Shown here: positions 7,897-14,231 of the stretch, piece by piece
Layout of the letters: each line of letters begins with the position of its first letter
Position numbering within the stretch: position 1 is the first letter of the stretch
Assembly: GCA_003221615.1 (NCBI GenBank)
Contig: QHSQ01000115.1
Coordinates: 16,305 to 80,304 of the forward strand
DNA from: Candidatus Rokuibacteriota bacterium
Lineage (GTDB): Bacteria > Methylomirabilota > Methylomirabilia > Rokubacteriales > CSP1-6
Direction: 5' to 3'
Length of the DNA: 64,000 nucleotides
Notes under the pieces: model-generated
The model's input: the letters and a program-made list of their open reading frames with translations, nothing else
Told to the model about the DNA's origin: nothing
Databases searched by the model: none
Program-made: the position numbers and the translations under genes

Positions 7897-9015
7897 ATGC
7901 GGATCGAAACCGTCGCGGTCCATGCCGGCACCCACGTCGACCCCGGGACCGGCGCGGTGACGCAGGCCATCCATCCGTCCACGACCTTCGAGCGTGATAC
8001 CGACGGCTCGTATCCTCGGGGCTTTCTCTACTCGCGCAACAACAACCCCAACCGCGAGGCGCTCGAGGAATGTCTCGCCGCGCTCGAGGGCGGCGCGGCG
8101 GCGGCCGCCTTCGCCTCGGCCTCCGCCGCGACCTCGGCGATCCTGCTGTCGCTCGAGCCCGGTGATCACGTCGTCGCGCCGATGGACGCCTACCACGGGA
8201 CCTCGCGGCTCCTGCGCGAGACGTTCGCGCGGTGGAAGCTCGGCACCACCTTCGTGGACATGACCGACGTCGACGCGGTGCGCGCGGCGATGCGAGCGAA
8301 CACGCGGCTCGTCTGGGTGGAGACGCCGTCGAACCCATTGTGGAAGATCACCGACATCACGGCGGTGGGCGAGATCGCGCGGCGGGCGGGCGCGGTTTAC
8401 GTCTGCGACAACACGACTGCGACACCGGTGCTCCAGTCGCCCCTCAAGCTGGGCGCCGACCTCGTGCTGCACGCCACGACGAAATACCTCGGCGGCCATG
8501 GCGACGTGCTCGGCGGCGCCGTCGTGTCGAGGGTCGCCGACGAGCTGTTCGATCGGATTCGCGGTGTGCAGGCCTCCGCGGGCGCGGTGCCGTCGCCGTT
8601 CGACTGCTGGCTCGTGCGGCGCGGCATCCGGACCTTGCCGTATCGCGTGCGCGCCCACTCGCAGAACGCCCTCCAGGTCGCCACCTTCCTGCACGCTCAC
8701 GCGCGCGTCGAGGCGGTCCACTATCCCGGGCTGGCGACTCACGCGGCTCACGACGTAGCGCGCCGGCAAATGACGGCGTTCGGAGGGATGGTGTCGGTGC
8801 AGGTGCGCGGCGACCGGTCGAGGGCGATGGACGTCGCGGCCAAGCTCCGCATCTTCACGCGGGCCACCAGCTTCGGCGGCACCGAGAGCCTCGTCGAGCA
8901 CCGCGCGTCGATCGAGGGTGCCGGCACGCGGACTCCCGAGAACCTGCTGCGCCTGTCGATCGGTCTCGAGCATCCCGACGACCTGATCGACGACCTCGAC
9001 CAGGCATTGTCGTAA
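7897..9015 (+). CDS. Trans-sulfuration PLP enzyme (cystathionine gamma-synthase / gamma-lyase family)
   Basis: A 372-residue Cys/Met-metabolism PLP enzyme. Family features are the N-terminal VHAGTHVDPGTGAV and SRNNNPNREALEE, the FASASAATSA phosphate-binding region, the PLP-stacking segment EMPSNP-like ETPSNPLWKITD, and the Schiff-base lysine in TTKYLGGHGD (Lys196). The length is near that of MetB and related enzymes. It may form cystathionine or homocysteine from an activated homoserine, or cleave such thioethers; the sequence alone does not settle which. It ends the operon that starts at 2.2 kb and overlaps the end of the flavoprotein gene region only through its ribosome-binding site. Homocysteine from such an enzyme would feed the methyltransferases at 20-24 kb. 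Confidence 0.88.
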   Translation: MRIETVAVHAGTHVDPGTGAVTQAIHPSTTFERDTDGSYPRGFLYSRNNNPNREALEECLAALEGGAAAAAFASASAATSAILLSLEPGDHVVAPMDAYHGTSRLLRETFARWKLGTTFVDMTDVDAVRAAMRANTRLVWVETPSNPLWKITDITAVGEIARRAGAVYVCDNTTATPVLQSPLKLGADLVLHATTKYLGGHGDVLGGAVVSRVADELFDRIRGVQASAGAVPSPFDCWLVRRGIRTLPYRVRAHSQNALQVATFLHAHARVEAVHYPGLATHAAHDVARRQMTAFGGMVSVQVRGDRSRAMDVAAKLRIFTRATSFGGTESLVEHRASIEGAGTRTPENLLRLSIGLEHPDDLIDDLDQALS

Positions 9016-9025
9016 TCGTAGTAGT

Positions 9026-9075
9026 GCGCGCTGCAGGCCGTCGCGGGGCTGGGGCCCCGCCGGCCGAGGCGCGCC
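9026..9075. repeat. 50-base palindromic repeat, copy 1
   Basis: This copy is identical over 50 bases to the one at 9092-9141. It is internally palindromic. Arms of the GCGCGC/GCGCGCC type enclose GGCCG/CGGCC, and a core GCGGGGC-TGGG-GCCCCGC stem with a four-base loop. It would form a very stable hairpin after the trans-sulfuration gene. A related element lies in the opposite orientation at 33995-34036. Confidence 0.85.
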
Positions 9076-9091
9076 CTTAAAGAAGAGAGAG

Positions 9092-9141
9092 GCGCGCTGC
9101 AGGCCGTCGCGGGGCTGGGGCCCCGCCGGCCGAGGCGCGCC
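9092..9141. repeat. 50-base palindromic repeat, copy 2
   Basis: Exact second copy of the element at 9026, offset by 66 bases and separated from it by a purine-rich 16-base spacer. An A-tract follows three bases after its end. The next gene's ribosome-binding site (GAGGAG, 9151-9156) begins 10 bases later. Two copies with a short spacer do not make a CRISPR; this looks like a REP-type palindrome that has been tandemly duplicated. Confidence 0.85.
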
Positions 9142-9162
9142 TCGAAAAAAGAGGAGCAGCCG

Positions 9163-9708
9163 ATGAGCCTCGGTGGACGTGTCGCGCTGATAACCGGGGG
9201 CGCCCGCGGAATCGGGCTGGCGATCGCGCGGCGGCTCGTCGCCGACGGCGCCCGCGTCGCGCTCGTCGACCTGGACAAGTCGGCGGTCGAGGCGGCGACC
9301 AGCGAGATCGGCGCCTCGGCGATGGTTCTCGTCGCCGACGTCACGCGCACGGATGACGTGGAGCGCGCGGTCGCAGCGGCTCACGCGCGCTGGGGCCGGC
9401 TCGACATGGTCGTCAACAACGCCGGCATCACCGGAGGCTCGAAGCTCACCTGGGAGCTCACGGACGACGACTGGAACCGGGTCATCGCCTGCGACCTCAC
9501 GAGCGTCTTCCTGGTCGCGCGCGCGGCGGTGCGCCTCATGCTGCCTGCGCGGAGCGGCCGCATCATCAATATCGCGTCGATCGCCGGCAAGGAGGGCAAC
9601 CCGATGCCGGAAGAGGTCGCGGCGCTCGTCGCCTGGCTCGTCTCGGACGAGTGCACCTTCTCGACCGGCGCCGTCTACGACCTCTCGGGCGGCCGCGCGA
9701 CGTACTGA
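9163..9708 (+). pseudogene. SDR gene with an in-frame internal deletion of the catalytic core
   Basis: A 181-residue open frame that is a classical SDR at both ends and lacks the middle. Residues 1-147 carry TGGARGIG, NNAG and the RIINIASIAGKEGNP strand that normally contains the catalytic Ser. The text then jumps directly to PEEVAALVAWLVSDE and the terminal TGAVYDLSGGRATY. About 65-70 residues that should contain YxxxK and the substrate loop are gone, without breaking the frame. The join falls near 9600-9610. The gene still has a good ribosome-binding site (GAGGAG, 6 bases before the ATG). The product should bind nucleotide but not catalyse. The 3' end overlaps the convergent NUDIX gene by 34 bases. 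Confidence 0.85.
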
Positions 9709-10217
9709 AGCAGGGTCATCTTGGAGACCGACTCGGTGATGTCGCCCCCGATCGCCATGCGGATCGCCTCCTCGAGCGGCACGACGCGCCGCTCGAGAAA
9801 CTCGTCGTGATCGGCGGGCAGGGGATCCTGGGTCAGCCCGTAGGCGGCGTAGCAGTACGCGATCTCGTCCAGATAGGCGTTGGACGGATGAAACCGGGTC
9901 ATGAACTCGAGCCGGTCGGCTCGATAGCCGCCCTCTTCGCGAAGCTCGCGCTGGGCGGCCGCCAGCGGATCCTCGCCGGGCTGCGCGCCGCCGCCCGGAA
10001 GCTCCCACGAAACCTCGCCCAGCAGGTGGCGATACTGGCGGACCAGGAGCACGCGCGCCGGCTCCACGAACGGGAGCACCCCGACGGTCACGCCGACCGC
10101 GAGGACGGGGTAGACGATCTCCTGGCCATCCGGCAGCCGCCACGCATCCTCGCGGAGCGTGAGCTTGCCGCGCGTATAGAGCGCCGCGGACGACAGGCGC
10201 GTCCAGGCTGCGTTCAC
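9675..10217 (-). CDS. NUDIX hydrolase, ADP-ribose pyrophosphatase type
   Basis: A 180-residue NUDIX enzyme. The NUDIX box is intact: GGGAQPGEDPLAAAQRELREEGGY contains the Gly, the Glu and the REL-x-EE core that binds Mg. The downstream LEFMTRFHPSNAYLDEIAYCY and PADHDEFLERRVVPLEEA segments match ADP-ribose/ADP-sugar pyrophosphatases. It would hydrolyse nucleoside diphosphate-linked metabolites in the cytoplasm. I place the start at the GTG at 10217, because the homology begins there. The longer frame upstream runs through the divergent gene at 10243 and is not supported. It lies back to back with that gene and tail to tail with the deleted SDR. Confidence 0.85.
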   Translation of the reverse strand: MNAAWTRLSSAALYTRGKLTLREDAWRLPDGQEIVYPVLAVGVTVGVLPFVEPARVLLVRQYRHLLGEVSWELPGGGAQPGEDPLAAAQRELREEGGYRADRLEFMTRFHPSNAYLDEIAYCYAAYGLTQDPLPADHDEFLERRVVPLEEAIRMAIGGDITESVSKMTLLQYVARPPERS

Positions 10218-10242
10218 CGCCCTATGATATCGTAGTGACGCG

Positions 10243-10473
10243 ATGGCTCGGGACCGCCAGGTCGACGCGCTCCTGAAGAAGCTCTTGCAGACGATCGAGG
10301 CCTCGCTGTCCGCCGCCGACGCGGCCCGCGACGCGGTCCAGGAGATCCTGCGCCGCGGCGCCGACACCGGAATCTTCTTCGCCGGCAGTAAGAAAGGCAT
10401 CACGGTCTCGTCCGAGCTGACCACTCAGGACAAAGAGTTCCTCCGGGCGGTGTCGATCAAGCCCGATCGTTGA
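10243..10473 (+). CDS. Small conserved-looking hypothetical protein (76 aa)
   Basis: A 76-residue protein of unknown function, acidic in its first half with an amphipathic helical stretch (ALLKKLLQTIEASLSAADAARDAVQEIL). A short glycine-containing stretch GADTGIFFAGS follows, then a charged tail. No membrane segment or signal peptide is visible. A TATGAT sequence at 10223-10228 is a possible -10 box. The stop overlaps the TTG start of the next gene (TTGA), so the two are probably co-expressed. I do not recognise the family. Confidence 0.7.
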   Translation: MARDRQVDALLKKLLQTIEASLSAADAARDAVQEILRRGADTGIFFAGSKKGITVSSELTTQDKEFLRAVSIKPDR

Positions 10474-10715
10474 GTCGCATGCGGCTTCTTCCGATTCTCC
10501 TGTTCCTGATCGTCGCCGTCGCGCTGCTGCTGCCGCTCCTGCGCCGGATCCGGCTGCCCGCTCCCACGGCGCGCCGCACCTTCCCCGACGAGCTCGTCAA
10601 GGACCCGGTTTGTCAGACCTACGTCGTGAAGTCGCGGGCGGTCCGCCGCGCGGATGCCGGTCGGGTTCGATACTTCTGCAGCGAGCAGTGCGCCCGCCTC
10701 GACACCGGCGGCTGA
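10470..10715 (+). CDS. Small membrane-anchored YHS-like/PP0621-type protein
   Basis: An 81-residue protein with one N-terminal membrane segment (LLPILLFLIVAVALLLPLL), a basic stretch and a C-terminal Cys-containing module. KDPVCQTYV followed by RYFCSEQC resembles the small YHS-like metal-binding motif of PP0621-type proteins. The soluble part probably faces the cytoplasm or periplasm as a small metal-binding domain. Start options are TTG 10470, overlapping the previous stop, and ATG 10479, three codons in. Function is unknown. Confidence 0.72.
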   Translation: MSRMRLLPILLFLIVAVALLLPLLRRIRLPAPTARRTFPDELVKDPVCQTYVVKSRAVRRADAGRVRYFCSEQCARLDTGG

Positions 10716-10725
10716 CGCCCCGCGC

Positions 10726-11601
10726 GTGAGCCCTCGCAGCTCCCAACGGACGGCCGTCGCGGCGCGCCGCGCGCGCGCCTCGCGCCGGCATCCGGACCCG
10801 TGGCGCGATGCCGACGCCCAGACCAACGTCGATGAGATGGCGAGGAGCCTCGAGGCGCGGGGCCGAACGCCCGCTCAGGCACGGCTGCGGCGGCGCTTCC
10901 TGAAGTTCGTTCCCGTGGGTGCAGGCGAGCGGGTGCTCGAGGTCGGCTGCGGCACCGGCGTGGTCGTTCGCGACCTCGCCGCGCTCGTCGGTCCCCGAGG
11001 CGGGGTGGTGGGCATCGACGCGAGCCGGCGCCTGCTCGATCGGGCGCGAGCCTTGTGTCGCGAGACCGCGCGGCGCACCCCCATCGCGCTCCGCGTCGCC
11101 GACGCCGCCGGTCTCCCCTTCGCCGCGAATCGCTTCGACGCCGCGCTGGCGATCACGGTCATCCTCCACGTCGCCGAGCCACTGCGCGTCGTGCGCGAGA
11201 TGGCGCGGGTGACGCGGCCAGGCGGACGCGTCGGAGTGCAGGATCAGGACTTCGGCGTGGTCGCGGTCACGCACCCGGATCGGGCGCTGACCGAAGGGAT
11301 CATGCGCGGCGTGGCGGAGCGGGTGTACGAAGAGCCCCACAGCGGCCGCCGCCTCCCGGGCCTGCTTCGCGCCGCCGGTCTGGTGGACGTGCGCCTGCTG
11401 ACCGACGTCTACCAGGACACGACGCTCGAGCCGTGGACGAAGACGTTCCTCGAGCGCCGCGCCGAGCGGGCCGTGCGCTTCGGCATCGCGGACGTGTCCA
11501 CCGCCAAACGCTGGCTCGATGGTTTCACCGAGGTCGTCGCCGCCGACGCCTTCGTGCTGACCTTGAACTACTACGGCGCCGTCGGGACGAAGCCGGCATG
11601 A
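10726..11601 (+). CDS. SAM-dependent class I methyltransferase
   Basis: A 291-residue cytoplasmic methyltransferase. Motif I is VLEVGCGTGVVVRDLA, the acidic end of beta 2 is VVGIDAS, and the motif II region is VADAAGLPFAANRFDAALAI-like, followed by MARVTRPGGRVGV. This is the methyltransf_11/ubiE-like layout. The first ~45 residues are Arg-rich and poorly conserved, so the true start may be further in. I chose GTG 10726, which follows the stop of the small membrane gene. The stop overlaps the ATG of the M28 gene (ATGA). The methyl acceptor is unknown. Confidence 0.85.
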   Translation: MSPRSSQRTAVAARRARASRRHPDPWRDADAQTNVDEMARSLEARGRTPAQARLRRRFLKFVPVGAGERVLEVGCGTGVVVRDLAALVGPRGGVVGIDASRRLLDRARALCRETARRTPIALRVADAAGLPFAANRFDAALAITVILHVAEPLRVVREMARVTRPGGRVGVQDQDFGVVAVTHPDRALTEGIMRGVAERVYEEPHSGRRLPGLLRAAGLVDVRLLTDVYQDTTLEPWTKTFLERRAERAVRFGIADVSTAKRWLDGFTEVVAADAFVLTLNYYGAVGTKPA

Positions 11602-12530
11602 ATCGGATGCCGATCGGTCTGACGCTCGTCGCGATCGTCCTGGCTGGGCTCCTGTCGGCGGGCGCTCTGGCGCCGCCGGCCGCGCAGGATCTGCGTCTGC
11701 CGCCGTCGTTCGACGGCGCCGCGGCCCTGCACCACGTCGAGCGGCTCGTCGCGATCGGCCCGCGCCCGGCCGGATCGACCGGCGCGGCGCGTGCTCGCTC
11801 GTATATCGTCGACGAGCTCAAGAGGGCTGGCGTCTCGGCCAAGGTCGAATCGTTCGACGCAGTGACGCCTCACGGTCGCCTGCCGATGGCGAATGTGCTC
11901 GCCGTGATCCCCGGACGCCGGCAAGACGTGATCCTGATCGCCGGACACTACGACACGAAGTGGTTTCGCGACATCTCGTTCGTGGGCGCGAACGACGGCG
12001 GCTCGAGCGCCGCGCTCCTGATCGAGCTGGCGCGCCGTCTGCGCGAGCGCCCGCGCGAGTACACGTACTGGGTCGCGTGGTTCGACGGCGAGGAAGCGCG
12101 TGAGAGCTGGACCGCGACCGACAGCCTCTACGGCTCACGGCGCATGGCGAGCGAGCTTGGGAAATCGCGGCGGCTTCCGAGCGCCGTGATCGTGGCCGAC
12201 ATGATCGGCGACCGTGACCTCGCCATCCGGCGCGAGTCCGGCTCGACGTCGTGGTTGACCGACGTCATCTGGGCGAGCGCCGCGAGGCTCGGCTACTCGA
12301 CGCATTTCCTGCAAGACTCGCTCGCCGTCGAGGACGATCACGCGCCGTTCATACGCCTGGGGATCCCGGCGACCTTGCTGATCGACTTCGATTTTCCGCC
12401 CTGGCACACGGCGGAGGACACGCTCGACAAGGTGTCGGCGAAGAGCCTCGAGATCGTGGGCAAGGTGATCCTCGACGCCCTCCCCGGGATCGAGGACGGC
12501 CTGAATCGCTCACGCGGCGGGCGGCTGTAG
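11598..12530 (+). CDS. Secreted M28-family protein resembling glutaminyl-peptide cyclotransferase
   Basis: A 310-residue exported protein with an N-terminal signal peptide (LTLVAIVLAGLLSAGALA then APPAAQ). The zinc-dependent M28 fold shows GHYDTKWF with the first ligands, GANDGGSS, WFDGEEA with the catalytic Glu, DHAPFIRLGIPA and a final PPWHTAEDTLD His. The stretch SWTATDSLYGSRRMA directly after DGEEA is the hallmark of animal-type glutaminyl cyclases (QPCT) rather than aminopeptidases. It would convert N-terminal Gln to pyroglutamate on exported peptides, or be a related aminopeptidase. Its ATG overlaps the methyltransferase stop. Confidence 0.82.
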   Translation: MNRMPIGLTLVAIVLAGLLSAGALAPPAAQDLRLPPSFDGAAALHHVERLVAIGPRPAGSTGAARARSYIVDELKRAGVSAKVESFDAVTPHGRLPMANVLAVIPGRRQDVILIAGHYDTKWFRDISFVGANDGGSSAALLIELARRLRERPREYTYWVAWFDGEEARESWTATDSLYGSRRMASELGKSRRLPSAVIVADMIGDRDLAIRRESGSTSWLTDVIWASAARLGYSTHFLQDSLAVEDDHAPFIRLGIPATLLIDFDFPPWHTAEDTLDKVSAKSLEIVGKVILDALPGIEDGLNRSRGGRL

Positions 12531-12543
12531 CCGCGCCCGAAGG

Positions 12544-12549
12544 TATAAT
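12544..12549 (+). promoter_or_regulatory. Consensus -10 box (TATAAT) of the putative selenoprotein gene
   Basis: A perfect TATAAT ends 6 bases before the ATG at 12556, so the transcript should begin at or next to the start codon. No Shine-Dalgarno sequence is present in the gap. No convincing -35 box is visible. Confidence 0.5.
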
Positions 12550-12555
12550 CGGGCC

Positions 12556-13098
12556 ATGCCACGCGTGAGCGAGGTCGACGACCCCGGCGACGACCCTCTT
12601 CTCAAGGAAGCCTTCGCGAAGGAAACCGAAGCGTTCGGCTTCGTCCTGAACACGACGAAGATCCAGGCGCACACGCCCGGGATCATGCGGGCCGCCAAGC
12701 AGCTCTCGGCGGCCGTCGAGCGGTCAGGCCTCCTCGCCCCGCAGCTTCTGGCGTTGGTCTACCTGCGCGTCGCCCTGATCAACGGCTGCCCATTCTGAAT
12801 CGACATCAACGCATCCAGGGGGATGCGAGCGGGCGCGTCGGAGGCGAAGATCGCCGAGGTCACCACCGCCCTCACCAGCGATCTCTTCGACGAGAGCGAG
12901 AAGACGGCGCTCGAGTACGCGGAGGCGATCACCTTCACGGATCGCAAGGTCACCGAGGAGCTGTTCGCGCGGGTGCGCGCGCACTTCTCCGAAGCGCAAA
13001 TCGTCGAGCTCACGGCGGCCGTCGCGCTCGAGAACTTCCGCTCCAAGTTCAACGTGGCGCTCGGCATCGAGGCGCAGGGGTTCTGTCTCCTCACGTAG
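12556..13098 (+). CDS. CMD/AhpD-like protein with in-frame UGA, probable CxxU selenoprotein
   Basis: Reading through a UGA at 12796-12798 gives one 180-residue carboxymuconolactone-decarboxylase/AhpD-like protein. Family members carry a redox motif NGCPFC-[ILV]-D; here the second Cys codon is UGA, giving NGCPF-U-IDINA with Cys78 and position 81. The frame is the same before and after the UGA, and both halves have full family character: PGIMRAAKQLSAAVE upstream and VELTAAVALENFRSKFNVALGIEAQG downstream. A hairpin at 12810-12827 fits the bacterial SECIS. The likely role is thiol/selenol peroxide or alkylhydroperoxide-type redox chemistry in the cytoplasm. The alternative is a nonsense mutation or a TGC/TGT to TGA sequencing error. 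The SelA/SelB/SelC machinery is not in the window. Confidence 0.85.
12796..12798 (+). other. In-frame UGA at the second active-site Cys position (selenocysteine codon candidate)
   Basis: TGA occurs exactly where the CxxC motif of the family has its second cysteine, one base change from TGC or TGT. It is followed without any frame change by 100 codons of conserved coding sequence. Confidence 0.8.
12810..12827 (+). promoter_or_regulatory. Bacterial SECIS-like hairpin
   Basis: CGCATCC-AGGG-GGATGCG forms a perfect 7-bp stem with a four-base loop. The loop starts 18 bases after the UGA and has G at its second position. Both agree with the usual bacterial SECIS description (a stem-loop close behind the UGA with a G among the first loop bases). 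The stem is part of the coding sequence, as in known bacterial selenoprotein genes. Confidence 0.7.
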
Positions 13099-13171
13099 TT
13101 GGCCCCACATTTCCCACCCTCGAAGCGGCGTTCCACGGGCGGGAACCATAATCGGTGGCCCCAACGAGTCG

Positions 13172-13192
13172 AGAGCCATACTTCGTGGCTCT
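13172..13192 (+). terminator. Hairpin between the selenoprotein and lipoprotein genes
   Basis: AGAGCCA and TGGCTCT form a 7-bp stem with a 7-base loop in the 209-base gap. No T-run follows, so it is at best a weak or factor-dependent terminator. Confidence 0.35.
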
Positions 13193-13208
13193 GGGGTGTC
13201 TCCCGCGT

Positions 13209-13237
13209 TTGACAGGGCCCAGTAGTTCCTGTAATAC
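13209..13237 (+). promoter_or_regulatory. Sigma-70 type promoter with perfect -35 (TTGACA)
   Basis: TTGACA (13209-13214), a 17-base spacer and TAATAC (13232-13237). The start of transcription would be near 13244, giving a ~64-base leader that contains AAAGGAG and GGAGGT before the lipoprotein ATG. The -35 box is unusually close to consensus for this GC-rich window. Confidence 0.5.
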
Positions 13238-13307
13238 GCGACCAAGCGCCATTGCGGTGGATGTGTCGTCAGTCGAGCGTTAAAGGAGAGCGGACGGAGG
13301 TGCCACC

Positions 13308-13682
13308 ATGATCTCCGTGAGAACCGATCGAATCATCCGGATAGCCCTCTTGAGTGGACTGCTTACAGCAACTGCGGCATGCGATCTGGTTGCTGATCTG
13401 CGCCGAGCGCCTGCGATGCCGGTGGCACAGGCACCCGCGCGTCAGTCCGTGCCGGCCGCAACGGTGAGTACTCCAGTTAGCGATGCTCGGCCCGCGGTCA
13501 TGGTCACCCCGGACACGCCGGTAGCGACTGCCGCGCCCGTAGCGGTGGACTCGAGAGCCGAACTTCAAGGACCGTCGAGGTCGCCGCAACCCTCCGCGAC
13601 GAACACGGAGCGGGGGTCGACCGACACGGAGGATCCCAGGGCTGTCATCGACTGGCTGCTGAACCGCTCGTCAACTCGCTGA
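13308..13682 (+). CDS. Small putative lipoprotein
   Basis: A 124-residue exported protein. The N-terminus has a basic start, the hydrophobic core [14 protein letters not shown] and a lipobox ending in Cys at about residue 25 (TAAC followed by Asp), which predicts lipid anchoring. The rest is low-complexity, rich in Ala, Pro, Val, Thr and Ser, ending [16 protein letters not shown]. No domain is recognisable. A clear GGAGGT ribosome-binding site sits 8 bases before the ATG, and a consensus-like promoter lies upstream. Its base composition and promoter differ from the operons on either side, which fits acquired DNA. Confidence 0.65.
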   Translation: MISVRTDRIIRIALLSGLLTATAACDLVADLRRAPAMPVAQAPARQSVPAATVSTPVSDARPAVMVTPDTPVATAAPVAVDSRAELQGPSRSPQPSATNTERGSTDTEDPRAVIDWLLNRSSTR

Positions 13683-13730
13683 TGTTCGCGCCAAGCCGCT
13701 AGCTCCCAGCGCCCCGAGGCGGCAAGACAC

Positions 13731-13991
13731 ATGATCCTCGTCACCGGCGCGACCGGTACCAATGGCCGTTTGATCGTCAAGGCACTCCTCCAGGCGGGCG
13801 CCCCAGTCCGCGCGATGGTCCAGGATCCAGCCCGGGCGGTGTGGCAGGCAACAGCTCTGGTCGAGCTGAACAGATACGCCAGGCGCGGCCACGCATCGGC
13901 CGTGACCGACACGGTCGAACGTGTCGGCGGGCAGGGGGCGCGGACGCTGGAACAGTGGGCGCAAGACCACGCGGCGCCGTTTTGCTCGTGA
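13731..13991 (+). pseudogene. NmrA-family NAD(P)-binding protein, internally deleted remnant
   Basis: An 86-residue frame that joins the two ends of an NmrA/SDR-a type protein, which is normally ~280-300 residues. The start is the nucleotide-binding [20 protein letters not shown] followed by [11 protein letters not shown]. The text then passes directly to the C-terminal [20 protein letters not shown] and [14 protein letters not shown]. About 200 residues are missing, and the join is near 13840-13860. The frame is preserved. No function is expected from the product. The 240 bases that follow (13992-14231) contain only short TCATCGCC-type direct repeats and a small CCAGGG-ATAA-CCCTGG hairpin near 14150. 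Confidence 0.75.
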
Positions 13992-14231
13992 CGTCACGAG
14001 CATATGGCGCTTCCGTGTCGCAGCTGAGGCGAGGCCTCCATCGAGCTACTCGGGCGAGCGTGTGTGCTGCGCTCCCACGCGATCACCCTGAAGACGCCAC
14101 CAGGTAATCTTCATCGCCCCTTCATCGGCCCGTCATCGCCGAGTAGTTACCCAGGGATAACCCTGGCACTGCGGGGCGTGGGTGTCCCGAACCGCCTGCG
14201 CGTGCAGTACCCTCTCCACGAGGAGCCTTTC

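Noticed and set aside
9026-9141. Two identical 50-base repeats considered as a CRISPR
   Set aside because: There are only two copies with a 16-base spacer, strong internal palindromes and no cas genes.
7879-10143. Very long open frame on the minus strand across the trans-sulfuration and SDR genes
   Set aside because: It is antisense to well-conserved genes, is Arg/Asp-rich without domains, and even translates the 50-base repeats. It reflects the high GC content.
12556-12798. Reading the CMD gene as an 80-residue protein ending at the UGA
   Set aside because: Conserved family sequence continues in the same frame for 100 codons, and the stop falls on the active-site Cys position with a hairpin behind it.
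14150-14170. Sequence resembling a homing-endonuclease site (CCCAGGGATAACCCTGG)
   Set aside because: It is a short palindromic hairpin that differs from known sites, and there is no intron, intein or endonuclease gene nearby.
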